Origin: Haematobacter missouriensis
GTDB lineage: Bacteria > Pseudomonadota > Alphaproteobacteria > Rhodobacterales > Rhodobacteraceae
Direction: 5' to 3'
Length of the DNA stretch: 64,000 nt
Assembly (NCBI RefSeq): GCF_000740775.1
Contig: NZ_JFGS01000001.1
Location: 124,001 to 188,000 of the forward strand
How positions within the stretch are numbered: position 1 is the stretch's first letter; each line of letters starts with the position of its first letter. Shown here one piece after another: positions 29,427-37,176 of this stretch. The notes beneath the pieces were generated by a model. It saw only the letters and a list, made by a program, of their open reading frames with translations. It was not told the DNA's origin and made no database searches. A program made the translations under genes and the position numbers.

Positions 29427-30128
29427 ATGCCCGAACCTGTCCTTACCGCAACATCTGGCATCACTTTGCTTGGCGGTGCCGATATTTCGCTGCCTTTGCT
29501 TGAGTTGGCGCTTTCCGTCGCCCCGGTCGTCGTTGCTGCCGACGGCGGAGCGGACAGGGCGCTGGCCTTGGGTGTCCGTCCTGAACTCGTCATCGGCGAT
29601 CTCGACTCACTGAGTCCCGCGGGCCGGGAGGCGATGGGCAACGCCGTTCTGGAGGTGACCGAGCAGGACACCACGGATTTCGAGAAGTGCCTGCAGCGCC
29701 TGGCGGCTCCCTTCGTGCTGGGGCTGGGGTTTCTGGGCGGGCGGCTGGATCACGCCCTCGCCGCGCTGACGGTGCTCACCCGCGCCCCCGTGCCCGTTCT
29801 GCTGATTGGCGAGGAGGATGTGGTGTTCTGCGCGCCCTCCACACTGACGCTGCGCCTTCCCGTGGGAACGCGCCTCTCGCTCTATCCGCTCGCACCGGTC
29901 CGCGGGCGGAGCGAGGGGCTGGTCTGGCCGATCGACGGTATCGACTTTGCTCCCGCGGGCAGGGTCGGCACCTCCAATCGCACCGATGGGGAGATCGTGC
30001 GGCTGTCCTTCACGGGACGAGGGATGCTGGTGCTGCTTCCACGACAGGCATTGCGGGCGGCACTGTCGGCGCTGCTATCCGCTGAGCCACACGTTCCCGG
30101 TGTACCAGATAAAGGCCCGAAGCGGTGA
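29427..30128 (+). CDS. Thiamine pyrophosphokinase
   Basis: 233-residue enzyme transferring pyrophosphate from ATP to thiamine. Family motifs are ADGGADRALALG (about residues 32-43), IGDLDSLSP, QDTTDFEKCL and GLGFLGGRLDHALAAL, with all acidic ligands present. ATG 29427 starts the conserved region sensibly. The last 119 bp overlap the 3' end of the convergent transporter gene. No TPP riboswitch consensus (CTGAGA) is visible upstream. Confidence 0.9.
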   Translation: MPEPVLTATSGITLLGGADISLPLLELALSVAPVVVAADGGADRALALGVRPELVIGDLDSLSPAGREAMGNAVLEVTEQDTTDFEKCLQRLAAPFVLGLGFLGGRLDHALAALTVLTRAPVPVLLIGEEDVVFCAPSTLTLRLPVGTRLSLYPLAPVRGRSEGLVWPIDGIDFAPAGRVGTSNRTDGEIVRLSFTGRGMLVLLPRQALRAALSALLSAEPHVPGVPDKGPKR

Positions 30129-30969
30129 TGATGGCGATTCCCGCCCAGCTGATGGTGTCGGGAAGATCACCGAAGATCGTGTAGCCAAAGAACACCGTCG
30201 CGATCATCTCAAAGTAGTGCAGGGGGGCGAGTGTTGTCGATCCGGCGAAACGCAGCGCATAGGTCATCAGCATGTGTGCGACGGTGGCCGCGGCGCCCAC
30301 ACCTGCCAGCGCCATCCAGACCGCTCCGTTGTCCGGCCATGCCAAACCAAGCTGCACGCCGGGAATGTCCAGCGGGAGCAGCAAGGCAGGGATCGCCATA
30401 ACGCAGGCAGCGAGCGCCGTATGCGCCTGCATGGCCACCGGATGCTGCTGACGGGCGAGGCTCCTGGTGATGAGGATATAGAGCGCGAAAAAGACCGCTG
30501 TCATGAGAGGAAAGAAGGCGACCGGCCCGAAGGTCACAAAGCTCGGCCGGATAACGAGCAGGGCTCCCGCGAAACCAACCGCGCAGGCGGCGATCCGGCG
30601 CGGCCCCACGCTTTCGCCGAACAACGCCCAGCCAAGCAGCAGGATGATGAACGGCTCCACGAAAGCGATGGCCAGCGCATCAGCCAGCGGCATGACCTGA
30701 ACCGCGGCGATGAAGGCGTAAGTGGCGAGAATCGAGACGGCGGCGCGGAAGAACGTCAGCCCGAGCACGCGGCGTGACATGCGCCATTCCACCCGCATCA
30801 GGATGACAACGGGCACCATGAGCGCGGCCTGCACGACAAAGCGCGCGGCAGTCACCTGGCCCACCGGCACCGCCTGCGAGGCAATCTTGGAGGCCACGTC
30901 GATCATGGGGGCTGTCAGGCAGAAGCCGAGCATCAGCGCGATGCCGAGAAAGGTGCGATCCTGTGTCAT
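30010..30969 (-). CDS. EamA/DMT-family transporter
   Basis: 319-residue membrane protein with about ten hydrophobic helices in two EamA repeats of about 140 residues each. The second repeat ends ITASGLYLVHRERV, and a further 30-residue Pro/Ala/Val tail overlaps the thiamine pyrophosphokinase gene on the other strand. Drug/metabolite exporter family; substrate unknown. Confidence 0.85.
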   Translation of the reverse strand: MTQDRTFLGIALMLGFCLTAPMIDVASKIASQAVPVGQVTAARFVVQAALMVPVVILMRVEWRMSRRVLGLTFFRAAVSILATYAFIAAVQVMPLADALAIAFVEPFIILLLGWALFGESVGPRRIAACAVGFAGALLVIRPSFVTFGPVAFFPLMTAVFFALYILITRSLARQQHPVAMQAHTALAACVMAIPALLLPLDIPGVQLGLAWPDNGAVWMALAGVGAAATVAHMLMTYALRFAGSTTLAPLHYFEMIATVFFGYTIFGDLPDTISWAGIAIITASGLYLVHRERVAQRIAAPTVPPAMPVVEAAPASLVP

Positions 30970-31081
30970 CGCGCCTATTTAGGCGACCTAGTGAAAGGCT
31001 GGCTGTTCATTTGCGACATTCGGTGACGGTTTGAGCCATTTGCCATGACGGAACAATGTCGCCTTCGGCCGGAAAATCGCC

Positions 31082-31110
31082 TTGACGGGATCCATGGGCT
31101 CCTGTAATCC
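31082..31110 (+). promoter_or_regulatory. Predicted promoter of tRNA-Tyr
   Basis: -35 TTGACG at 31082-31087. The -10 is either TAATCC (17-bp spacer) or TGTAAT (five of six match, but 15-bp spacer). It ends 12 bp upstream of the mature tRNA 5' end. Confidence 0.45.
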
Positions 31111-31122
31111 CCGCCTCGCGTC

Positions 31123-31206
31123 GGGCGACGTGCTGCAAGGTGCGGCAGCGGACTGTAACTCCGCCGGGGAGACCCATGCCTGGTTCGATTCCAGGGTCGC
31201 CCACCA
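31123..31206 (+). tRNA. tRNA-Tyr (anticodon GTA)
   Basis: The acceptor stem GGGCGAC/GTCGCCC is perfect. The anticodon arm is GCGGA-CTGTAAC-TCCGC, giving anticodon GTA. A 14-nt class II variable arm with GGG/CCC pairing follows, and the T arm is CCTGG-TTCGATT-CCAGG. CCA is encoded at 31204-31206. The D arm is atypical: position 8 is G rather than the near-universal T. Confidence 0.87.
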
Positions 31207-31380
31207 CTTCCAAAAATTTTTTCGGGAAATCAATGGAGTGGTGGTTCCGCGACAGGTGGCATGGACCATGCCTTTGGCATGGGATATGTGCATGTTTCCC
31301 TCTTTCATCATTAGGCCGTGGACGCGGTCCGGGGGCTTTTTGAACGCCGGTTGCAACCGGTTGTCTGTGCGGGGCGTGTC

Positions 31381-32184
31381 ATGAAAAAACCGGCTTGGGT
31401 CATTGATAAGGAGCGGGCCAAACGGGCCGCTGCGGCGGAAACCGTCTGGCTATTCGGGTTGCACGCAGTGCGTGATGCGCTGCTCAACCCCAGACGCACC
31501 CGGCTGCGGCTTGTCGTGACCAAGAACGCCGCGGACCGGCTTGGGGATGCCATCGCCGAAAGCGGTATGACGCCGGAGATCGCCGATCCGAGAAAATTCG
31601 ACGTTCCGATCGATCCGGGCTCCGTTCATCAGGGCGCAGCCCTTGAGGTGAAGCCTCTCGACTGGGGCCGACTGGAGGATGTTGCCATTTCGGGAGAAGG
31701 GGCACCGCTTGTCGTCCTCCTCGATCAGGTAACGGATCCGCATAACGTGGGCGCTATCCTGCGATCTGCAGAGGTTTTCGGTGCGCGGGCCGTCATCGGC
31801 ACCCAACGGCACTCCGCCCCGGAGACGGGAGCGCTTGCGAAAAGTGCGTCCGGCGCGCTGGAGCGCCAGCCCTATCTGCGCATCCGTAACCTTTCCGATG
31901 GGATGGAGACGCTGCGCAACATGGGGTTCACGCTGATCGGTCTTGCCGGGGAGGCGACTGTCGCCCTGGATGCGGCGCTTTCCGATCTCGGTGACCGCCC
32001 GGTGGCGCTGGTGCTTGGCGCGGAAGGCCCGGGGCTTCGTGAAAAGACACGGGAAACCTGCGATGTGATCGTCCACATTGCCGCGGCGGGGGAGTTCGGC
32101 TCTCTCAACGTCTCCAACGCGGCTGCGGTGGCGCTCTATGCCGCTGGTCACCGTGGCCGGTTGGGCACAGGTTCGGGAGAGTAG
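31381..32184 (+). CDS. rlmB: 23S rRNA (guanosine-2'-O-)-methyltransferase, RlmB/TrmH family
   Basis: 267-residue SpoU-type methyltransferase with an N-terminal substrate-binding domain (WLFGLHAVRDALLNP) and a C-terminal trefoil-knot domain. Motifs 1-3 are LLDQVTDPHNVGAILRSAE, LVLGAEGPGLRE and SLNVSNAAAVALY. RlmB methylates G2251 of 23S rRNA; related TrmH enzymes act on tRNA, but domain layout favours RlmB. The chosen ATG (31381) gives MKKPAWVIDKER. It follows tRNA-Tyr by 174 bp. Confidence 0.88.
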   Translation: MKKPAWVIDKERAKRAAAAETVWLFGLHAVRDALLNPRRTRLRLVVTKNAADRLGDAIAESGMTPEIADPRKFDVPIDPGSVHQGAALEVKPLDWGRLEDVAISGEGAPLVVLLDQVTDPHNVGAILRSAEVFGARAVIGTQRHSAPETGALAKSASGALERQPYLRIRNLSDGMETLRNMGFTLIGLAGEATVALDAALSDLGDRPVALVLGAEGPGLREKTRETCDVIVHIAAAGEFGSLNVSNAAAVALYAAGHRGRLGTGSGE

Positions 32185-32278
32185 GCCTTGCGCCATCACG
32201 GTTGCGGGAGCGCGGGTTTTCCGCGCCCTTGGACCATGTCATCTGTGATGGACAACTGACCGACTGAAGGAGCGCGCC

Positions 32279-32824
32279 ATGACGGTGCTCGCCGCACCCG
32301 GCGCTTTGCCGCACAGCCTTTCAGACCGCCGCGGAGCCCCGCGCGCGACGGGTTGCCGGATAGGTCGCCGGGAACTGTTCTTTCTGGGTGCCTGCGGGAT
32401 GGTGGCCTTGTCCGGGGCTGTGCCCGCGCTCGCGGGGACAAATCGCCGCATCTTTGCGCCCGGCGGCATCGCCCTCGCAGGCCGCGATCCGGTATCCTAT
32501 TTCAGTGATGGGCATCCTCTGAAGGGCAAGACGCAATATGCCCTGAAGTGGAAAGGTGCGATCTGGCTGTTTGCCTCGCATGAAAATCTTCTGGCTTTCG
32601 AAGCGGATCCTCGCGCCTATGCACCGCAGTTCGGCGGATGGTGCAGTCGGGCGATGGAGAGCGGGGGCCGCAAAGTAGCCTCCGACCCCGAGATTTTCGC
32701 TATTCAGGACGGGCGTCTATACCTGTTCCGCAGCGCCGATGAACTGACGGTCTGGGCCGCCGCGACAACCGGGATCGACAAAACTGCCACAGCGGAGGAG
32801 CAATCCATCGCATCCGGAAATTAG
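32279..32824 (+). CDS. Tat-exported YHS-domain protein
   Basis: 181 residues. Residues 29-53 look like a twin-arginine signal (GRRELFFLGACGMVALSG ending ALA), after a 28-residue extension that may mean the true start is further in. The YHS-like domain follows: GIALAGRDPVSYFSDGHPL, WLFASHENLLAFEADP and YAPQFGGWCSRA, a fold associated with metal handling. Periplasmic location expected. GAAGGAG precedes the ATG. No neighbours hint at the role. Confidence 0.8.
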   Translation: MTVLAAPGALPHSLSDRRGAPRATGCRIGRRELFFLGACGMVALSGAVPALAGTNRRIFAPGGIALAGRDPVSYFSDGHPLKGKTQYALKWKGAIWLFASHENLLAFEADPRAYAPQFGGWCSRAMESGGRKVASDPEIFAIQDGRLYLFRSADELTVWAAATTGIDKTATAEEQSIASGN

Positions 32825-32841
32825 CATTCGTTCTGAATATG

Positions 32842-32870
32842 TTCACAGATTCGCGACTCCCCCCTTTAAA
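32842..32870 (+). promoter_or_regulatory. Predicted sigma70-type promoter of a candidate small RNA
   Basis: -35 TTCACA (five of six) at 32842-32847, a 17-bp spacer, and -10 TTTAAA (four of six) at 32865-32870. It lies 18 bp after the YHS gene stop and points into a non-coding stretch that ends at a strong terminator. Confidence 0.55.
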
Positions 32871-32876
32871 AGCGGG

Positions 32877-32987
32877 AAAGGGTCTCTATCTGCTCAGTCA
32901 GAAGCGCGGAATCGGAACCTCCGTGCTTCGGTTCACTGTCCCTCGTTCCGCGACTGGCGCCCGGTCTTCGTGACTGGGCGCTTTTTT
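32877..32987 (+). ncRNA. Candidate small RNA, about 110 nt
   Basis: Non-coding interval framed by a promoter-like element and an intrinsic terminator. Predicted fold: outer stem CGCGGAA (32905-32911) with TTCCGCG (32946-32952); inner stem GAACC (32915-32919) with GGTTC (32930-32934), exposing a CCTCC-type anti-Shine-Dalgarno stretch at 32918-32922; then the terminator hairpin. No known RNA family is recognised. It might instead be a processed 3' UTR of the upstream YHS gene. Confidence 0.5.
32957..32987 (+). terminator. Strong intrinsic terminator
   Basis: Stem GCGCCCGGTC (32957-32966) pairs with GACTGGGCGC (32972-32981), with one G:T wobble and a five-base TTCGT loop, followed by TTTTTT at 32982-32987. 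It stands 18 bp before the next gene, so it ends upstream transcription. Confidence 0.88.
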
Positions 32988-33004
32988 ATTCTGGAGACAC
33001 AGTC

Positions 33005-33439
33005 ATGGTCCAGAGCGAATCCGCCCTGTTCACCCGCATCCTGCGCGATACGCGAAATGTCGCCGTCGTCGGCCTGTCACCCAATCCGACGCGTCCCAGC
33101 TATGGCGTGGCCCGCTTTCTGCAGAGCCTGGGATGGCGGGTTGTGCCGGTCAACCCGGGTCATGCAGGGGAAACCATCCTTGGGGAGACAGTGGTGGCCA
33201 GCCTTGCCGATATCCCCGATCCTGGTGCCATCGACATGATCGACATCTTCCGCCGCTCGGACGCTGCGGGTGCCGTGGTGGAGGAGGCGCTCGCCGCCCT
33301 GCCCAATCTCAGGACGGTCTGGATGCAGCTTGGCGTCACCGCGCCCCACGCGGCGGTGCTTGCCCGCGCCAGGGGTGTCGATGTGGTGGAGGATCGCTGC
33401 CCCGCGATAGAGTTTCCCCGCCTGCTCGCGGCACGCTGA
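33005..33439 (+). CDS. CoA-binding domain protein (YccU type)
   Basis: 144-residue Rossmann-fold protein of the small CoA-binding family. Nucleotide-binding features are NVAVVGLSPNPTRPSYGVARFL near residues 19-40 and VPVNPGHAGETILGE near 52-66. The C-terminal VVEDRCPAIEFPRL is typical, with the conserved Cys. A physiological role is not established for the family. GGAG precedes the start by nine bases. Confidence 0.85.
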   Translation: MVQSESALFTRILRDTRNVAVVGLSPNPTRPSYGVARFLQSLGWRVVPVNPGHAGETILGETVVASLADIPDPGAIDMIDIFRRSDAAGAVVEEALAALPNLRTVWMQLGVTAPHAAVLARARGVDVVEDRCPAIEFPRLLAAR

Positions 33440-33496
33440 CATTCTGTCACACAAGCGTCGCTTGGCAGGGCGTGCGATCACTGGCACACTCAGGCC

Positions 33497-34186
33497 ATGC
33501 CACAGATGACAGAGTCCGCTCCCTCCGATCTGCCCTCCGGTCTGCCCGGTGGTGTGCCGCGCCTGCGGCCGCGCCGTGACGAGCTGATCGCGGATGGGGT
33601 CGTGCATGGCGTCGGAGTGGCGCTGGCTCTTCTTGGTACGGTCGTTCTCGTCGTCTCGGCCTCGGGCGCGGGGTGGAGCGGGCAACTGGCTGCCGCGCTC
33701 TACGGCTTTATCCTGGTTGTGGCTCTCTCAGTTTCGCTCGCCTACAACCTCTGGCCCGAAGGAGCGGTGAAGCTGGTTCTTCGTCGCTTTGATCATTCAT
33801 CAATTTTTCTTTTGATTGCAGCGACATACACGCCTTTTCTTGAGCGGAGTGCGAGCCATTATTCCGCCGTGGTGATGCTCTGTGCGATCTGGCTGATGGC
33901 CATCGCCGGAGTTGCGAGCAAGTGGATTTTTCCCGTTGGGTATGGGTGGTTGTCGCTGATCCTCTACCTCTCGATGGGATGGAGCGGTCTGCTGATCGCG
34001 GCCCCGGTGATGCAGAGTATTCCTCTCTTGTCGCAGGTGCTGATCCTGGCTGGGGGGGTGGTCTATTCGCTGGGCGTCATATTCTTCCTTTGGGAAAAGC
34101 TGCGTTTTCAGACGGCGATCTGGCACGGGTTCGTGGTGACGGCGGCGGCGATGCACTATGCGGCCATTCTCGCCTGCTTCCGGTAG
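33497..34186 (+). CDS. Hemolysin III/PAQR-family membrane protein
   Basis: 229-residue integral membrane protein with seven hydrophobic helices after a cytosolic N-terminus of about 30 residues. Family residues include ADGVVHGVGVALAL (first helix His), RRFDHSSIFLLIAATYTPF and the final WHGFVVTAAAMHY with two His likely to bind metal. YqfA/HlyIII relatives are thought to act in membrane-lipid homeostasis; haemolysis should not be assumed. Confidence 0.88.
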   Translation: MPQMTESAPSDLPSGLPGGVPRLRPRRDELIADGVVHGVGVALALLGTVVLVVSASGAGWSGQLAAALYGFILVVALSVSLAYNLWPEGAVKLVLRRFDHSSIFLLIAATYTPFLERSASHYSAVVMLCAIWLMAIAGVASKWIFPVGYGWLSLILYLSMGWSGLLIAAPVMQSIPLLSQVLILAGGVVYSLGVIFFLWEKLRFQTAIWHGFVVTAAAMHYAAILACFR

Positions 34187-34264
34187 CGGAATGCCTGTCT
34201 GATCGGGGGTTGCGCCTGCGGGGCGGCGCGTCATCATGGGGGTGTTCAATCTCCGAGGTTCCCC

Positions 34265-35266
34265 ATGATAAAGACGCCCTACCTCCTTTTTCTTGGTGAC
34301 GCACCCGACCCGTTGGCGGCAAAGGTGGCGCAGGGCATCCGCGACTGGCGCCCCGAATTCGCCGTGGCGCAGTTCCGCATGGAGGGCTGCAAGGCCGACA
34401 TGAAACTCCCCGACATGACCCTGGCGGAGGCGAAGGCGGCGGGCTGCAAGACGCTGGTCGTCGGCGTGGCGAACCGTGGCGGGGTGATTTCGGACAGCTG
34501 GATCAAGGTGTTGGTCGAGGCACTGGAGGAGGGATTCGACATCGCCTCCGGGCTGCACAACCTGCTCCGGGATGAGCCGCTGCTGGTTGCCGCCGCGGAG
34601 CGGTTCGGGCGGGAGCTTCATGATGTCCGGGTTCCGGTCGTGGACTATCCCATTGCCAACGGCAAGAAGCGCTCCGGCAAGCGGATGCTGGCCGTGGGCA
34701 CCGATTGCTCGGTCGGCAAGATGTACACCTGCCTTGCCATGGACAAGGAAATGCGGGAGCGCGGCCTGAAATCCGATTTCCGGGCAACCGGACAGACGGG
34801 TATCCTGATCACCGGTGGGGGCGTGCCGCTTGACGCTGTGGTCGCTGATTTCATGGCGGGGTCGGTGGAATACCTGACGCCGGACAATGACGAGGACCAT
34901 TGGGACATGATCGAGGGGCAGGGCAGCCTGTTCCACATCTCCTATTCCGGGGTGACGCTGGCGCTGGTGCATGGCGGCCAGCCCGATGCGCTGGTGCTCT
35001 GCCATGAGCCGACGCGGCCGCATATGCGCGGCCTTCCGGGCTACAAACTGCCCAGCCTGGAGGAACTGCGGGACGTGTCGCTCCAGCTCGCTCGCGTGGG
35101 CAACCCGGAGTGCAAGGTCGTCGGAATCTCCGTCAACACCCAGCACATGAGTGAGGAGGACGCCGTGCGTTATCTTCAGAACGTGGAGCAGCAGATGGGC
35201 CTGCCAACGGTCGATCCGTTCCGGCATGGTGCGGGCCGGCTGGTCGATGCGTTGATGGCGTCCTGA
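34265..35266 (+). CDS. dgcN: D-glutamate N-acetyltransferase DgcN (DUF1611 family)
   Basis: 333-residue DUF1611 protein. The C-terminal P-loop-like domain has AVGTDCSVGKMYTCLAM (about residues 143-159), GQTGILITGGGVPLD and VEYLTPDNDEDHWDMIEGQG. DUF1611 proteins paired with DgcA were shown in marine bacteria to acetylate D-glutamate from acetyl-CoA as the first step of D-Glu catabolism; this assignment follows from that pairing. Two bases separate it from dgcA, and GAGGTTCCCC precedes its ATG. Confidence 0.82.
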   Translation: MIKTPYLLFLGDAPDPLAAKVAQGIRDWRPEFAVAQFRMEGCKADMKLPDMTLAEAKAAGCKTLVVGVANRGGVISDSWIKVLVEALEEGFDIASGLHNLLRDEPLLVAAAERFGRELHDVRVPVVDYPIANGKKRSGKRMLAVGTDCSVGKMYTCLAMDKEMRERGLKSDFRATGQTGILITGGGVPLDAVVADFMAGSVEYLTPDNDEDHWDMIEGQGSLFHISYSGVTLALVHGGQPDALVLCHEPTRPHMRGLPGYKLPSLEELRDVSLQLARVGNPECKVVGISVNTQHMSEEDAVRYLQNVEQQMGLPTVDPFRHGAGRLVDALMAS

Positions 35267-35268
35267 CC

Positions 35269-36234
35269 ATGAAGCTTACCGTAACCCCCGATACCTTCCG
35301 CCTGGCGGAGGTGTTCACCATATCGCGCGGCTCCCGCACGGAGGCCAAGGTGCTGACCGTCACGGTGGAGAAGGATGGCATCACCGGGCGGGGCGAATGC
35401 GTGCCCTATGCCCGCTACGGCGAAAGCCTGGAGAGCGTGACCCGGCAGATCGAGGGGCTTGCGCTCCCCGTAAGCCGGACGGAGCTGCAGGCCATGCTGC
35501 CGCCGGGCGCCGCGCGGAACGCGGTGGATTGCGCACTTTGGGACTGGGAGGCGAAACATGCGGGCCGGCGTGTCTGGGACATGGCGGGGCTGCCGAGGCC
35601 AGAGCCGATGATCACCGCCTTCACCCTGTCACTGGATACGCCGGAGCGGATGGAGGCTGCGGCGCGCCGGAACGCCTTCCGCCCCTTGCTGAAGATCAAG
35701 CTCGGCACCGCCGATGACATGGGCCGGCTCGAGGCAGTGCGGCGTGGTGCCCCGGAAGCGCGGATCATCGTCGATGCGAACGAGGGTTGGACGGCGGATG
35801 TCTATCGCGACCTTGCCCCCCATTTCGTACGGCTCGGCGTGGCACTGGTGGAGCAGCCGCTCCCCGCAGGCGCAGACGAGATGCTGGCGGAAATGGCACG
35901 TCCTTTGCCGGTCTGCGCCGACGAAAGCTGTCATGACCGGCATTCGCTGGACGACATTGCGGGCAAATACGATCTCGTAAACATAAAGCTCGACAAGACC
36001 GGCGGGCTGACGGAGGCGCTGGCGCTGCGTGATGCGGCGCATGCGGCGGGCTATGGCATCATGGTCGGCTGCATGGTGGGATCATCCCTTGCCATGGCAC
36101 CTGCTGTGCTGGTGGCGCAGGGCGCAGCTGTTGTCGATCTTGACGGGCCGCTGCTTCTGGCCGAAGACCGCGCCAGCCCGCTGCTTTACGACGCTACGGG
36201 CGTGCATCCGTCCGACGCCGAGCTTTGGGGGTAA
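35269..36234 (+). CDS. dgcA: N-acetyl-D-glutamate racemase DgcA (enolase superfamily, dipeptide-epimerase-like)
   Basis: 321-residue muconate-lactonising-subgroup enolase-superfamily enzyme. The KxK acid/base motif is LLKIKLG (about residues 143-149), metal ligands fall in IIVDANEGW, LVEQPLP and VCADESCHD, and the opposite lysine in NIKLDKTGGL. Older annotation would be L-Ala-D/L-Glu epimerase. Pairing with dgcN supports the N-acetyl-D-Glu to N-acetyl-L-Glu reaction. dat follows one base after the stop, so the three genes form one operon. Confidence 0.83.
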   Translation: MKLTVTPDTFRLAEVFTISRGSRTEAKVLTVTVEKDGITGRGECVPYARYGESLESVTRQIEGLALPVSRTELQAMLPPGAARNAVDCALWDWEAKHAGRRVWDMAGLPRPEPMITAFTLSLDTPERMEAAARRNAFRPLLKIKLGTADDMGRLEAVRRGAPEARIIVDANEGWTADVYRDLAPHFVRLGVALVEQPLPAGADEMLAEMARPLPVCADESCHDRHSLDDIAGKYDLVNIKLDKTGGLTEALALRDAAHAAGYGIMVGCMVGSSLAMAPAVLVAQGAAVVDLDGPLLLAEDRASPLLYDATGVHPSDAELWG

Positions 36235-36235
36235 C

Positions 36236-37096
36236 ATGAGCCGCATCGTCTATGTGAATGGTGACTATCTGCCGGAGGAGGAGGCGCGTGTCTCCATCTT
36301 TGATCGTGGCTTCCTCATGGCGGACGGTGTCTATGAGGTGACGAGCGTCCTCGGCGGTAAGCTGGTGGATTTCGACGGTCATACAAGGCGTCTCGCACGC
36401 TCGCTGGGGGAGCTGGAGATTGCCGCGCCCGTTTCGGACGATGAGCTTCTGGAGATCCACCGGGAACTTATCGCGCGCAACGGGGTGGAGGATGGCATGG
36501 TCTATCTTCAGGTCACCCGCGGTAATCCGGGCGACCGTGACTTTGCCTTTCCCGACAAGAGTGTAACGCCGACGCTGGTGCTGTTCACCCAGTCGAAACC
36601 CGGTTTGGCGGACAGTCCCCAGGCGAAGATCGGCGCGAAGGTGATCTCCGTCCCGGATATTCGGTGGGGACGCCGGGATATCAAGACGGTGCAGCTTCTC
36701 TATCCGAGCATGGCCAAGATGATGGCCAAGAAGGCGGAGGTGGACGATGCATGGTTCGTGGAGGATGGCTTCGTGACGGAGGGATCGTCCAACAACGTCT
36801 ATATCGTGAAAGGCGGGCGGATCATTACCCGGCCCCTGTCCGAAGAAATCCTGCATGGTATCACCCGCGCCGCAGTGATCCGTCTCGCAGCCGAGGCACA
36901 GATGGAAGTCGAGGAGCGGCTTTTCACGATCGAGGAAGCGCAGGCTGCGGACGAGGCGTTCTTCACCTCCGCATCCGCTTTTGTCATGCCTGTGGTCGAG
37001 ATCGACGGGGCTGTGATCGGTGGCGGGAAACCGGGGCCAGTGGCAGCACGCCTTCGGGAAATCTATCTCGACGAGATGCGCAAAGCGGCGCTCTGA
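36236..37096 (+). CDS. dat: D-amino acid aminotransferase (class IV)
   Basis: 286-residue fold-type IV PLP enzyme that moves amino groups between D-alanine, D-glutamate and 2-oxo acids. It begins SRIVYVNGDYLPEEEARVSI, with FDRGFLMADGVYE typical of Dat. The PLP lysine is in RWGRRDIKTVQLLYP, and EGSSNNVYIV binds the cofactor phosphate. Located one base after dgcA; it could feed D-Glu into the DgcN-DgcA route or interconvert D-amino acids with it. BCAT activity is less likely from the motifs. Confidence 0.87.
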   Translation: MSRIVYVNGDYLPEEEARVSIFDRGFLMADGVYEVTSVLGGKLVDFDGHTRRLARSLGELEIAAPVSDDELLEIHRELIARNGVEDGMVYLQVTRGNPGDRDFAFPDKSVTPTLVLFTQSKPGLADSPQAKIGAKVISVPDIRWGRRDIKTVQLLYPSMAKMMAKKAEVDDAWFVEDGFVTEGSSNNVYIVKGGRIITRPLSEEILHGITRAAVIRLAAEAQMEVEERLFTIEEAQAADEAFFTSASAFVMPVVEIDGAVIGGGKPGPVAARLREIYLDEMRKAAL

Positions 37097-37126
37097 CCCT
37101 CGGGCGGCATATCTTCGACAATTCGG

Positions 37127-37160
37127 GCGGGACGCAGGCGATGGCTTGCGTCCCGCTTCA
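37127..37160. terminator. Terminator hairpin between dat and the ABC permease gene
   Basis: 10-bp perfect stem GCGGGACGCA / TGCGTCCCGC at 37127-37136 and 37147-37156 with a 10-base loop, followed on the plus strand by TTCATTT. It separates convergent operons. Confidence 0.6.
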
Positions 37161-37176
37161 TTTCCGGTCGCTGTCT

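Noticed and set aside
33800-35227. 475-codon minus-strand frame
   Set aside because: Opposite the hemolysin III-like gene and dgcN; composition typical of an antisense shadow.
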